64,000 nt of DNA from Pedobacter sp. WC2423 (GTDB lineage Bacteria > Bacteroidota > Bacteroidia > Sphingobacteriales > Sphingobacteriaceae): contig NZ_CP162005.1 of assembly GCF_040822065.1 (NCBI RefSeq), forward strand, positions 4,216,001 through 4,280,000. Reading direction: 5' to 3'. The translations under genes and the position numbers were made by a program. Of this stretch, positions 16,800-26,069 are shown piece after piece; the first letter of the stretch is position 1, and each line of letters opens with the position of its first letter. Below the pieces are notes generated by a model, which did not search any database, was not told the origin of the DNA, and worked only from the letters and a program-made list of their open reading frames with translations.

Positions 16800-17615
16800 T
16801 TAATCTTGATAGTATTGTGAAATGCCCAGGTCACAGCTTTTTATCGCATCTTTTAAAGTACGATTAAGAATTTCGTCATTCACTAATAAATGAGTCCTGT
16901 CTATCTCAGGATGATAAATATGAAAAGTAATCGCGGCAAATTTAATAATCCTTTTCTTTATACCAGCATTTACAAGCCTGATAGCAAGTTCACTGTCCTC
17001 TCTTCCCCACCCTACTATAGCTTCATTATATCCGTTCACCTTCAATAAGTCCGTTTTCCAGAAAGCCATGTTACAGCCCCTTACATAAGTAATATTACCT
17101 GCTTTATACCTGGCGGCAAGGAAATCGGTAAGAAAGGGCAACTTTATTCCATTCGAAAAATTGGTTATTCCTTTAGAGAAAACGGAGACTTTAATATTAG
17201 TTTCCTTGATTAATTTCGCTGATAAGGCAGAAGACATATTCACGCGGGTTCCGGAAACAAAACTTCCGGGTCTTGCGAATTTAATATGATCACTAATAAA
17301 GTCCTTTTCAAGGATAAGGTCTCCATCAATCTGCACGATATAGGGTTTGGAAGCTTTAACTATTGCTTTATTTCTGATTTTTGAGAGCTGAAAACCGTCA
17401 TCCTGCTGCCAGACATGAATTAAAGGGACTGGAAAGTTTTTCTGATGTCTTGTGATTAGGTTTTTGGTTTCCTCAGCAGAGCCATCATCCGCAATAATGA
17501 CTTCATCAGGCAGTATGCGTTGTTTACTAATGCTGATTAAGCATAGGTCTAAAGCTTCAGTCCAGTTGTAGGTAGAAACAATCAATGAAATACCTGGAAG
17601 TGCTGGTCTATTCAT
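16800..17615 (-). CDS. Glycosyltransferase family 2 with GT7-like C-terminal domain
   Basis: A 271-residue transferase with ISLIVSTYNWTEALDLCL, EVIIADDGSAEETK, the donor-site strand YIVQIDGDLIL near residue 95 (DGD) and a C-terminal galactosyltransferase-like segment, RGCNMAFWKTDLLKVNGYNE and GWGREDSELAIRL near 205-235 (the WGxED motif). This two-part architecture occurs in chondroitin-synthase-like and LPS core transferases. It is clearly a tandem paralogue of the next gene upstream (17627-18421), with the same motifs in the same order, separated by 11 bases. Confidence 0.88.
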   Translation of the reverse strand: MNRPALPGISLIVSTYNWTEALDLCLISISKQRILPDEVIIADDGSAEETKNLITRHQKNFPVPLIHVWQQDDGFQLSKIRNKAIVKASKPYIVQIDGDLILEKDFISDHIKFARPGSFVSGTRVNMSSALSAKLIKETNIKVSVFSKGITNFSNGIKLPFLTDFLAARYKAGNITYVRGCNMAFWKTDLLKVNGYNEAIVGWGREDSELAIRLVNAGIKKRIIKFAAITFHIYHPEIDRTHLLVNDEILNRTLKDAIKSCDLGISQYYQD

Positions 17616-17626
17616 ATTTGATTGAA

Positions 17627-18421
17627 TTAGAGCTGTGCAATACCATTATCACAAGCTTTTATCTTTTTGTGGAGTGTATTCTGTACCACCTGTGCATGTA
17701 CTGGTTCGTTTGTTCTCGAGCTTTCTCCATGTGACAAATGAAATTGAATAGCCTTGAATTTAACTGCTTTCTTTAGTTTCCCGTTATTAATAAATCTTAC
17801 AGCAAGTTCCTCATCTTCATGTCCCCAGCCTTTAAGGTCGTTATTATATCCATTGATCAGTAAAAAATCTGATTTCCAATAAGCTAAGTTACTTCCTCTT
17901 ACGCTATTTGAATTCTTTATTTTCTTCTCAAATAAAAATGCAAGCAAGGGTAAACGAATTGCATTAAAGCGGTTAATTATCCCTTTAGACAAAAAATTAA
18001 AGCTGATCTTTTCAGTGCTATAAATTTCAGGCAACATTTTTTGAGCAATATGAGCACGCGTACCCCTCACAAAAACATCTTTTTCAGCAAGCGATTGATG
18101 GTCCTTGATAAAATTCTGGTCCAGGATAACATCTCCATCTACCTGAACAATATAATTCCCTTGAGCCTTTTTAATGGCAGTATTTAAGCTGATAGATTTT
18201 CTGAACCCTGAATCTTCATGCCAGGTATGAATCAAAGGGACTGGAAAATTAAGTTGGAATTTTTCAATTAATAATCTGGTATCCTGTCCTGATCCGTCAT
18301 CTGCAATGATAACTTCAGCCGGAAGTACTCTTTGATTTTTAATGCTTAATAAGCATAAATTAAGTGCTTCCGGCCAATTGTATGTAGCTACTATAAGTGA
18401 CGTTACAGGCATATAAATCAT
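17627..18421 (-). CDS. Glycosyltransferase family 2 with GT7-like C-terminal domain (tandem paralogue)
   Basis: A 264-residue transferase parallel to its downstream neighbour: SLIVATYNWPEALNLCL, EVIIADDGSGQDTR, YIVQVDGDVIL, RGSNLAYWKSDFLLINGYNN and GWGHEDEELAVRF. The ATG shares its A with the stop codon of the ABC transporter gene (TAATG), so translation is coupled to the exporter. The two paralogues differ enough in the loops between motifs to suggest different acceptors or linkages within one glycan. Function beyond GT2 is not predictable. Confidence 0.88.
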   Translation of the reverse strand: MIYMPVTSLIVATYNWPEALNLCLLSIKNQRVLPAEVIIADDGSGQDTRLLIEKFQLNFPVPLIHTWHEDSGFRKSISLNTAIKKAQGNYIVQVDGDVILDQNFIKDHQSLAEKDVFVRGTRAHIAQKMLPEIYSTEKISFNFLSKGIINRFNAIRLPLLAFLFEKKIKNSNSVRGSNLAYWKSDFLLINGYNNDLKGWGHEDEELAVRFINNGKLKKAVKFKAIQFHLSHGESSRTNEPVHAQVVQNTLHKKIKACDNGIAQL

Positions 18422-20247
18422 TAATCTGCAAAGGTCTGCATATCTATTAATCTTCTGTATAAACCATTCTGATTAAGTAAAGCAGAGTGATTTCCGGATT
18501 CGACAATTTTACCATTATCAACCACAAGTATCATATCCGCATGCTGAATTGTACTTAGCCTGTGCGCGATTATAATAGATGTCCTGTTTTCCATCAATCT
18601 GTTCAGTGCATCCTGTACTAGTCTTTCAGACTCAGTATCCAGTGCCGATGTAGCCTCATCAAGGAGCATAATCGGCGGATTTGCTAGCACAGCTCTGGCA
18701 ATACAAATACGTTGTTTCTGTCCTCCTGATAATTTATTTCCCCTATCTCCGATACTGGTTTCATAACCATTCTCTGTATTCAGAATAAAATCATGTGCAT
18801 TAGCAATTTTTGCTGCAGCAATAACTTCATCTTTGGTTGCGTCAGGTTTACCAAAAGCAATATTGTTGAAAATGGTCTCGTTGAAAAGAATTGATTCCTG
18901 GTTAACAGTACCCATTTGGTGTCTCAGGCTATCCAGAGAGATGTCTTTCAAATTAATGTTATCGAAATAGATGTTTCCTGCTTTAGGATCATAAAAGCGT
19001 GGGATCAAATCAATCATTGTACTTTTTCCACCACCAGATGGACCTACAAGTGCAATGTTCTGACCTTTCTTTACAGTAAAGCTGACATCTTTTAATACTT
19101 CTTTCTCACCATAATTGAAAGACACGTTTTCAAAACGGATAGTTTCTTTGAAATCCTGAAGTTGTATGGCATTTTCGGCATCTGTCAATTCAGGTTTAGT
19201 ATCGATAAGATCTAATACCCTCACCCCAGCTGCCAGTCCTGAGTGAATAGAGCTAAATGAATCAGATAGTGCTTTTACAGGCTGCATAACCTGTGAAAAG
19301 GTAGCAATGTATACCAGAAATTTTGAAGGGGTAAGATCTCCCTGATGCTGTAGAATCATACTTCCTCCATAAAGGACTATAAACACAACAACCAATACAC
19401 CCAGGGTTTGTGAAACAGGGGATGCCAATTGTTGTCTTCGTGCCATCTTTCTGTTCAAATCTGAATAGACAAGATTCTCATTATGGAATTTATCTTTGAT
19501 TCTAAGCGTTGCATTAAATGCTTTAATGATTCTGATTCCACCCAGCGCTTCATCTAAAAATCCAATCATTCTTGCAAAGCTTTCGTGAGATTCTCTGGCT
19601 TGCTGCTTTAATCTTTTAACAATTTTACTAATAATAAAGCCCGAAACCGGGATCACCAAAAGTGAGAATAAAGTAAGTTTCAGCGAAATTGATAACAATA
19701 CAACGATGTAAAATATAAGCTGAACAGGCTCTTTGAATACGACCTGTAAAGTGTTGGTTACTGTGCCTTGCACGACTTGCACATCTGAGGCGACTTTTGA
19801 GATAATATCACCTTTTCTCTCATTATTGAAATAGCCCAGATGAAGATCCATCACATTGTTAAAAACCGATTTCCGCAGATTTAGCAGGGTGTGTACTCTC
19901 AGGTCTTCCATAAACCGCTGAGAGAGATAGCGAAAAAGATTCGCTAAAAATACACAGATTACAATGGCTCCGCATACAATTTTAAGTGTGTATAGTTTGC
20001 CATAGTTCTCAATAGTATAATTGATGTAGGCGTTAATGTGTCCGATGAAGTCAAATGCTGAGGCTTTTTCCAGTAAAGTAGGTCCGGCAGTTGCTGCCTT
20101 GGAAGAAAAAAGTGTTTCCAGTAACGGTCCCAGTAAAGTAAATAGGAGTGTATTGAAAAATATAGCAAGTATAGTTACCAAAGCATATGGAATAGCATAT
20201 TTTTCTATAGGCTTTGAAAAGGATAATAATCTAAAATAGGTCTTCAT
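18421..20247 (-). CDS. ABC exporter, MsbA-like (fused permease and ATPase)
   Basis: A 608-residue half-transporter for lipid-linked or other amphipathic substrates in the inner membrane. Residues 1 to about 335 are the six-helix transmembrane domain; the ATPase domain has Walker A GPSGGGKST near 402, Q-loop NQESILF, signature LSGGQKQR, Walker B IMLLDEATSALD and H-loop IIAHRLST. Its place at the head of a run of glycosyltransferases, coupled to the first of them, suggests export of the glycolipid they build, as MsbA does for lipid A-core. A peptide or drug exporter is the alternative. Confidence 0.9.
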   Translation of the reverse strand: MKTYFRLLSFSKPIEKYAIPYALVTILAIFFNTLLFTLLGPLLETLFSSKAATAGPTLLEKASAFDFIGHINAYINYTIENYGKLYTLKIVCGAIVICVFLANLFRYLSQRFMEDLRVHTLLNLRKSVFNNVMDLHLGYFNNERKGDIISKVASDVQVVQGTVTNTLQVVFKEPVQLIFYIVVLLSISLKLTLFSLLVIPVSGFIISKIVKRLKQQARESHESFARMIGFLDEALGGIRIIKAFNATLRIKDKFHNENLVYSDLNRKMARRQQLASPVSQTLGVLVVVFIVLYGGSMILQHQGDLTPSKFLVYIATFSQVMQPVKALSDSFSSIHSGLAAGVRVLDLIDTKPELTDAENAIQLQDFKETIRFENVSFNYGEKEVLKDVSFTVKKGQNIALVGPSGGGKSTMIDLIPRFYDPKAGNIYFDNINLKDISLDSLRHQMGTVNQESILFNETIFNNIAFGKPDATKDEVIAAAKIANAHDFILNTENGYETSIGDRGNKLSGGQKQRICIARAVLANPPIMLLDEATSALDTESERLVQDALNRLMENRTSIIIAHRLSTIQHADMILVVDNGKIVESGNHSALLNQNGLYRRLIDMQTFAD

Positions 20248-20285
20248 TAAAATCTAAAAATTTTTCAAAGTTACGGATTTACGGG

Positions 20286-21188
20286 CTATTTAATGATGAT
20301 GTAGTTTTTATATTCACCAATACGCCATCCAGTTAGCATTTCAATCCGGTGCAGAAACATTCTCCGTGGGGATAAGTCTATCTTATTGGGGTTGTGTTTG
20401 AAAGTCCAGTCCTGTGCTGCAATAGTGTCTTTCATCGTTGCAGGATGCGGCTCTTCGAAAGGTGCCAGGATATCAGCAACAGTTCCGAAATCGAAAGTCT
20501 TGAATTTTTTATAGTGTTCCAGAACGTGTTCCTTTGGTGCATAATAACTGCCAAAACTCTTTACTTTTCCCAGCAATAAATCCGGGTTACGGCAATAAGA
20601 GTAATGAAATATACGGGCATTCAGCAATTTAACCTTTAGCTTTCTGCTGTTCGTGTTTTTTTCGTAATCTGCTAATGACGGATAACTTCTGAAACCTTGT
20701 GAATCTTTATAAGAATAATAAGAAGGATCATTTCTGATAATCCTGATTTCTCTGCGGTGCCATTTTCTGGTTGTACCTCTATGTTTATAATCTCCTATGA
20801 AATGAAGAAAGTTGAATAAAAAACCTTCTACTTTTTTGTCATGGAGGTTATCTTCCATAGCTTTTTTTATTTCGGACAGGTCATCTTCATGAAATACTTC
20901 ATCAGATTGAATATGAAATGCCCAGTCTCCGGTTACAGCTTTCAAACCGATGTTGGATTGCTGAGCGAATACTTTACCCCCTTTGATTAAATCATCATCC
21001 CAAACGGTATCTATGATCCTGATCTTGTCTGAACCAATAGCTTCAATAGCCTCGCGTGTTCCGTCTTCCGATTTACCCACCACAGCTATAAATTCATCAC
21101 ACAAAGGGAGTATAGATTTTATAGATTCAATTACAGGATATCCGTATTTGAAACTATTTCGCATATATGTGAAGCCGCTTACTTTCAT
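20286..21188 (-). CDS. Glycosyltransferase family 2-like protein
   Basis: A 300-residue protein with an atypical GT-A start (MKVSGFTYMRNSFKYGYPVIESI), LCDEFIAVVGKSEDGTREAIEAI, then WAFHIQSDEVFHEDDL near residue 110 where the QSDE replaces a usual DxD. The segment IFHYSYCRNP and the final WRIGEYKNYIIIK are shared with a family common in Bacteroidota polysaccharide clusters. It is the first gene of the minus-strand run that continues with the ABC exporter 38 bases later. Catalytic competence is likely but the sugar is unknown. Confidence 0.8.
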   Translation of the reverse strand: MKVSGFTYMRNSFKYGYPVIESIKSILPLCDEFIAVVGKSEDGTREAIEAIGSDKIRIIDTVWDDDLIKGGKVFAQQSNIGLKAVTGDWAFHIQSDEVFHEDDLSEIKKAMEDNLHDKKVEGFLFNFLHFIGDYKHRGTTRKWHRREIRIIRNDPSYYSYKDSQGFRSYPSLADYEKNTNSRKLKVKLLNARIFHYSYCRNPDLLLGKVKSFGSYYAPKEHVLEHYKKFKTFDFGTVADILAPFEEPHPATMKDTIAAQDWTFKHNPNKIDLSPRRMFLHRIEMLTGWRIGEYKNYIIIK

Positions 21189-21283
21189 TTTGATCGCTTT
21201 GATGAAGAATTACTAATTATTTATTTTGCCAAAGAATATATATTCTGGTTCTTTGCAGACAAAGATAGATTAAGTTTTTGCCA

Positions 21284-22177
21284 ATGAAAACCATCGCGCA
21301 ATATTTGTCGGCCATACAAGAAGGTGATTATTTGTCTTTAGCAAGGGTACTGACGCTTATTGAAAATTCTCTTCCCGGCAGCAGTGAAATATTAAAGGAA
21401 CTTGTGATTAATCAGCAAACCCCGGTAATCGGTATTACTGGTCCTCCGGGTGCAGGTAAAAGTACACTGGTCAATGCAATGATTGACAGGCTAAGCATGC
21501 AAGATAAAAAAATTGCCGTTTTGGCTGTAGATCCTACTTCTCCTTTCAACCTGGGTTCTTTATTAGGCGACAGGGTGCGGATGTCTGCACATTTTAATAA
21601 ACCAAACGTTTTTATTCGTTCTGTGGCTACGCGCGGTTCTGTTGGAGGACTTTCTGCAAAAATTATTGAGATGACAGATGTGCTAAAAGCATCGGGCTTT
21701 GACTATATTATTGTAGAAACGGTAGGTGTGGGGCAGTCAGAAATTGAAATTGCAGGTCTGGCAGATATAACAATGGTCATTTTAGTCCCTGAAGCCGGTG
21801 ATGAAATTCAGCATATTAAATCGGGACTGATGGAAATAGGTGATGCTTTTGTAGTCAATAAAGCAGACCGGGAAGGCGCAGATAGTTTTGCCAATCAACT
21901 CAAGAAAATGCTGCATCAGCGTGTTCATGCAGTGCCGGTATTTAAAACGGTTGCTGCTAAACAAACTGGTGTGGATGAATTACTGACCTGGCTTACCGGG
22001 CTGGAAATTCAGAAGAATGAAAAAAAGATATTCTTATATACTGAGAAGGCATTCAAATTAATACAGAATGACAGGATGTCTGATGTGCTGAAAGCAGAAC
22101 TTCAACAGAAAATTGCTGAAGTTCTTGAACAGAAAGATTTTAATCTCTATCGGTTTGTAGAAGTATATACTAAATAA
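21284..22177 (+). CDS. meaB: Methylmalonyl-CoA mutase-associated GTPase MeaB
   Basis: G3E-type GTPase that loads and protects adenosylcobalamin-dependent methylmalonyl-CoA mutase. The protein has Walker A GPPGAGKST near residue 50, VLAVDPTSPF, GDRVRM, RSVATRGSVGGLS, Walker B-type VETVGVGQSE and the NKAD base-recognition motif near 190. The ATG at 21284 is preferred to a TTG two codons upstream. The mutase genes are not in the window, so meaB is separated from its partner and simply lies between glycan genes; its 3' end is 8 bases from the convergent GT32 gene. Confidence 0.93.
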   Translation: MKTIAQYLSAIQEGDYLSLARVLTLIENSLPGSSEILKELVINQQTPVIGITGPPGAGKSTLVNAMIDRLSMQDKKIAVLAVDPTSPFNLGSLLGDRVRMSAHFNKPNVFIRSVATRGSVGGLSAKIIEMTDVLKASGFDYIIVETVGVGQSEIEIAGLADITMVILVPEAGDEIQHIKSGLMEIGDAFVVNKADREGADSFANQLKKMLHQRVHAVPVFKTVAAKQTGVDELLTWLTGLEIQKNEKKIFLYTEKAFKLIQNDRMSDVLKAELQQKIAEVLEQKDFNLYRFVEVYTK

Positions 22178-22185
22178 ATAACTTG

Positions 22186-22842
22186 TTAATCCTGTTTGAG
22201 TACAGGAGTAGTCAATTGCTTTTTTTTCCAGTGATCGCCTTTCTCGTATAAGAAAAACTTTCCGAGTTTATATTTTACCTTTAAGTAGCCATTATAATCT
22301 GTACCCAATATCCGGTATGGAATTTCAGGATTGTCTTTTAAAGACTCCACAATAGCTTTGGTATATACAGTAGGTCCGGTCATTTGGTGTACATCGTGCG
22401 GATATTTGTTCTGACGGATATTTTCAAGAACCATTTCCATTGTTTTTTTCAGGAATGGATGTTCAGGACTATAAATTAATGCCCATTGTGCAAATAAATC
22501 AGGATTTCCTTCTCTGGTGATGATTGCGGCATCGCCGGGTTCAATAAATTGATTCAGGCTTCCATTGATACCACTGTCAATATCTACGTAGACTCCACCT
22601 TTCTTATAGAGAACTGCATAACGGAAAAAATCTGCTTTAGCTGCTCCTATATTTATTTTTTTATAAAGTGATAAGACCTCTGCGCCATATTCTTGTGCCA
22701 GGAAGGCTTCAATTCGCTGGTCATCATAAAATTCATAGATATAATCAGGATTTTTCTTCCTGAACCTGGCAATATGCCATCGGGTTAATAAGGGCAGCTT
22801 AGACGTTTTAAAAGTCTGGTGTATGATTTTTGGTATTGACAT
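22186..22842 (-). CDS. Glycosyltransferase with DXD sugar-binding motif (GT32, OCH1-like)
   Basis: A 218-residue protein starting IPKIIHQTFKTSKLP, followed by NPDYIYEFYDD, then AAKADFFRYAVLYKKGGVYVDID, whose last residues carry the DxD near residue 88. This order is the Gly_transf_sug signature of GT32. MTGPTVYTKAIVESL near 160 fits the same family. It lies six bases after the aminopeptidase gene on the same strand and is probably transcribed with it, which is an odd pairing. It likely adds a hexose to a surface glycan; substrate unknown. Confidence 0.88.
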   Translation of the reverse strand: MSIPKIIHQTFKTSKLPLLTRWHIARFRKKNPDYIYEFYDDQRIEAFLAQEYGAEVLSLYKKINIGAAKADFFRYAVLYKKGGVYVDIDSGINGSLNQFIEPGDAAIITREGNPDLFAQWALIYSPEHPFLKKTMEMVLENIRQNKYPHDVHQMTGPTVYTKAIVESLKDNPEIPYRILGTDYNGYLKVKYKLGKFFLYEKGDHWKKKQLTTPVLKQD

Positions 22843-22848
22843 GTCTTC

Positions 22849-24147
22849 TTATAAAGTTGAGCTGTTCATGATTTCTTCTATTTCTTCAGCTTCAATTGGA
22901 ATATTGGCCATTAAATCAATGTTTCCATCGGCAGTGAGCAATATATTGTTTTCCAGACGGATGCCGAATCCTTCTGCCGGAATATAGATTCCAGGTTCAC
23001 AGGTCATCAGGTTACCTTCCTGGAAAGGGGTATAGCGGTTGGCAAAATCATGAACATCAAGGCCGAGATGATGACTGATGCCGTGCATAAAATATTTTCT
23101 GTAAGCCGGATATCCCGAATTTTGTTTTTTTACTTCCTCCATGGAAATTAGCTTCAGTCCGACCAGCTGTTCAGTCATCAGTTCGCCTGCTTTCTCATTA
23201 TAGTCGTTTCCTGAAATACCAGGCTTCATTAGTTTTTTAGCTTCCTTCATTACATGCAGAACAGCTTTATAAACGCTTTTTTGTCTGGCTGTGAATCTGC
23301 CGTTTACAGGAATTGTGCGTGATAAATCTGCATTATAGTTTGCATATTCTGCACCAAAATCCATCAGGATCAGTTCATTATCTTTACAGATTTGGTTGTT
23401 GTCGCCATAGTGAAGGATATTCGCATTGTTACCGGAAGCAATAATTGGCGGGTAGGCATGTCCTGTAGCTCGCTGACGAATAAATTCATGAATGATCTCT
23501 GCTTCGATTTCATATTCAGTTACCTCTGGTTTAGTAAATTTAAGTACCCGTATAAAAGCATCTCTGGTGATGTCACAAGCTTTTTGGATCAGCTGAATTT
23601 CTCCTGCAGATTTTGAGGCCCTCAGTTTGCGCATAATTGGTGCAGCCCTTTCGTAATGATGTAAGGGATACTTAGCTTTCATGTCTCCGATAAAACGGAT
23701 GTCGCGGTAAGCTATCGTATGTGCGCTGCTATCATTTTCATTTGTATTCAGGTAAATATGATCCGCATAAGTTATAATGCTGTGAAGAATATGATCAAAA
23801 TCTTCTATCCAATATACCTTTTTTATGCCCGAAACACTTTCTGCCATTGCTTGAGTATATTTATGCCCCTCCCATACTTTAATCTGCTCATTTGTCTGTC
23901 TTAAAAACAGGACTTCTCTATATAATGGGTTAGGACAATCAGGATAAAGCAAGAGAATTGTATTCTCCTGGTCTATTCCAGTAAGATAAAATAAGTCACA
24001 ATTTTGTTTGAAAGGAAAATTCTGATCGCCGCTTCTTGGGAACTCATCATTAGAATTGAATATAGCTAATGCGTTGTTTTTAAGGTGTTTATTGAAGTTT
24101 ATTCGGTGGTTAATAAAGAGCTCTTTTTCTATATTCTGATATTTCAT
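22849..24147 (-). CDS. pepP: Xaa-Pro aminopeptidase (M24B)
   Basis: Metallopeptidase that removes N-terminal residues before proline in the cytoplasm. The 432 residues comprise an N-terminal AMP_N domain (to about 175) and a pita-bread catalytic domain with the five metal ligands visible: D in LMDFGAEY, D in NADLSRT, H in MHGISHHLGLDVHD, E in TCEPGIYI and E in IRLENNIL. Length matches E. coli PepP (441). The HHLGLDVHD box is characteristic. The upstream 170 bases separate it from the divergent ompA-type gene. No signal peptide. Confidence 0.94.
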   Translation of the reverse strand: MKYQNIEKELFINHRINFNKHLKNNALAIFNSNDEFPRSGDQNFPFKQNCDLFYLTGIDQENTILLLYPDCPNPLYREVLFLRQTNEQIKVWEGHKYTQAMAESVSGIKKVYWIEDFDHILHSIITYADHIYLNTNENDSSAHTIAYRDIRFIGDMKAKYPLHHYERAAPIMRKLRASKSAGEIQLIQKACDITRDAFIRVLKFTKPEVTEYEIEAEIIHEFIRQRATGHAYPPIIASGNNANILHYGDNNQICKDNELILMDFGAEYANYNADLSRTIPVNGRFTARQKSVYKAVLHVMKEAKKLMKPGISGNDYNEKAGELMTEQLVGLKLISMEEVKKQNSGYPAYRKYFMHGISHHLGLDVHDFANRYTPFQEGNLMTCEPGIYIPAEGFGIRLENNILLTADGNIDLMANIPIEAEEIEEIMNSSTL

Positions 24148-24231
24148 ATTCAGCTTTATCGGTAGACAAATAAAGGGAAATATATCGAATTCTTAAAATT
24201 TGTTAAAATTGGAACGGAGTTTGTATATACC

Positions 24232-24261
24232 TTGTGAGAATTAAAAATTTGTTTAATTTTG
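24232..24261 (+). promoter_or_regulatory. Promoter of the OmpA-family gene
   Basis: TTG at 24232-24234, a 19-base spacer and TAATTTTG at 24254-24261 match the Bacteroidota promoter (TTG-N19-TAnnTTTG) exactly. This is the best promoter in the window, in keeping with a highly expressed porin. The leader would be about 50 bases, rich in A and T and without a Shine-Dalgarno sequence. Confidence 0.85.
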
Positions 24262-24316
24262 CTACACAAAAAAATTATACATTTTTAAATTTGTTTAACC
24301 TTAAAAAAGAAAAATT

Positions 24317-25663
24317 ATGAATTATTCTACTTTAAAGAAGGGCTTAGCGGTTTCTTTTGTTGCTGTAATGGGTGTTACTACTCTTGCTTCAGCTCAAACT
24401 GATTCTACTATGACTTCATCTTCAGCCAAAGTATTTGGTGGAAGAGGCCAGTACAGAACTTGGTCAATCGGTGTTAATGCTGGTGTTTTATCTCCATTCG
24501 TTGCGATTGGTGGATCAAATGACTTCAAAAATGCAGACGTTAACTTAGGTTACGGTGTTTCATTGAAAAAACAATTAGGTCATGCTTTCGGTTTAGAAGG
24601 TAACATTTTCCGCGGAAAAGTTTCTGGATCAAACAAAGACATGCCAGGTGGTCAGGTTGATGGTATTTCTAGCTTTGAAACTCAAATCGGATATGCTGCT
24701 GACATCAGAGGTGTTGTTAACGTTGCTACTGTTGACTTTTTACGTCGTGAAAACTCAGTTAACTTCTTCGTTACTGTTGGTTACGGTTTAGTTGCTTATG
24801 CTCCTAAAGTAACAGCAGCTGGTGGTGCAGTTACTGACTGGAAAGACAAAGCTGGTGATAGCCGCGATAAAAAATACGTTAAAGAAGCTTACATCCCAGT
24901 TGGTGCTGGTGTGAAATTCAAAGTTTCTGACCGTGTTGCGTTTAACTTAGGTTACACTATGCACTTCATTGATGGCGATAACTTTGATGGAGTTTACGCT
25001 AAAGGAACAACTAAAGATAAATTCTCATACGGTTATGCTGGATTAGAATTCTCATTAGGTTCTAAAGCTAAACCAAACCTTGACTGGGTTAACCCTCTTG
25101 CAATTATGTATGATGAGTTAAAAGACCCTTCATTACGTCAAGAAGTTGAAGCACTTAAAACTCGTGTTACTAACGTTGAAAAATCTGTTGAAGATTTGAA
25201 AAAAGATAGCGATGGAGACGGTGTTTCTGACCAATTCGACAAATGCCCAGGAACTCCTGCTGGCACAGCAGTTGATGGTTCAGGATGTCCACTTCCTGTT
25301 GCAGCAGCAGCTACAGTAGTTAATGCTTCTAATGCAACTGGTTTCGAAACTATCCAATTTGAATTCAACTCTTCAGTTTTAAAAACTGAATCTTACCCTA
25401 CTTTAGATAAATTATCTTCTGTATTGAAAGAAAGCAATGGTAAAGCCTTAGTAAAAGGTTATGCTTCTAGCGAAGGTACTGCTGCTTACAACTTGAAATT
25501 ATCTAAAGACAGAGCAAACTCAGTAAAAACTTACTTAGTTAACTCTGGAGTTAGTGCTAGCAAAGTTGCTACAAAAGGTTTAGGTGAAGCAAATCCAATC
25601 GCTTCTAACGATACTGAAGAAGGTCGTATCCAAAACCGTCGTGTTGAAACTTCAAGAAACTAG
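24317..25663 (+). CDS. OmpA-family outer membrane protein
   Basis: A 448-residue porin-like protein linking outer membrane and peptidoglycan. A signal peptide ends near residue 26 (TLASAQ). Residues about 45-255 are an aromatic-rich eight-strand-type barrel; a coiled-coil-like stretch (EVEALKTRVTNVEKSVEDL) leads into a calcium-binding TSP3-like repeat (DGDGVSDQFDKCPGTPAG) near 300. Residues about 335-448 are the OmpA peptidoglycan-binding domain with VKGYASSEGTAAYNLKLS and KGLGEANPIASN...RRVE. Codon use is narrow (mostly GTT, GCT, AAA, TTA) compared with neighbours, as expected for high expression. Strong promoter and terminator flank it. Confidence 0.93.
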   Translation: MNYSTLKKGLAVSFVAVMGVTTLASAQTDSTMTSSSAKVFGGRGQYRTWSIGVNAGVLSPFVAIGGSNDFKNADVNLGYGVSLKKQLGHAFGLEGNIFRGKVSGSNKDMPGGQVDGISSFETQIGYAADIRGVVNVATVDFLRRENSVNFFVTVGYGLVAYAPKVTAAGGAVTDWKDKAGDSRDKKYVKEAYIPVGAGVKFKVSDRVAFNLGYTMHFIDGDNFDGVYAKGTTKDKFSYGYAGLEFSLGSKAKPNLDWVNPLAIMYDELKDPSLRQEVEALKTRVTNVEKSVEDLKKDSDGDGVSDQFDKCPGTPAGTAVDGSGCPLPVAAAATVVNASNATGFETIQFEFNSSVLKTESYPTLDKLSSVLKESNGKALVKGYASSEGTAAYNLKLSKDRANSVKTYLVNSGVSASKVATKGLGEANPIASNDTEEGRIQNRRVETSRN

Positions 25664-25682
25664 TATTTCTTAAACAACATAG

Positions 25683-25715
25683 AAAAGGGTTCTGATTTAT
25701 CAGAGCCCTTTTTTT
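25683..25715 (+). terminator. Terminator after the OmpA-family gene
   Basis: AAAAGGGTTCTG pairs with CAGAGCCCTTTT (one G-U) around ATTTAT, followed by further T residues. Confidence 0.88.
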
Positions 25716-26069
25716 ATGCGCTGGATTTTGTGATGTTGCTCAGCAATATCTTTTCTGTTTCTGGTATAGCCTATAGCCCTCAGGGTAATTGCAATCATTT
25801 TCTTTTTAGTAATTTAATTTAATTCATTTTTGTGGTAGTTTTTGAGTTTTTAATTGTTTCTTATTTATCTGATTACTAGTTGTTTAATTAGTATTTAATG
25901 AGATTTTTATGTTTTTGTTGTAATTTATTGTTTTAATTATAGGTGCACTGTTTGATTAATTAACAAATTGTATCTATATATTTTATATTAATTATTGATT
26001 ATATTCTTAAACATAGTATTACATTTGCAAAAAATAAATATTTATTACATTTTAAGATAATCAAGTTAT
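25716..26069. other. AT-rich intergenic region with promoter of the MACPF gene
   Basis: About 350 bases, very AT-rich, with no ORF. TACATTTG at 26020-26027 is an exact -7 element; a TTG at 25995-25997 gives a 22-base spacer. The start codon is 42 bases downstream. Nothing else was recognised. The low GC compared with neighbours fits an acquired gene but is also normal for spacers here. Confidence 0.5.
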
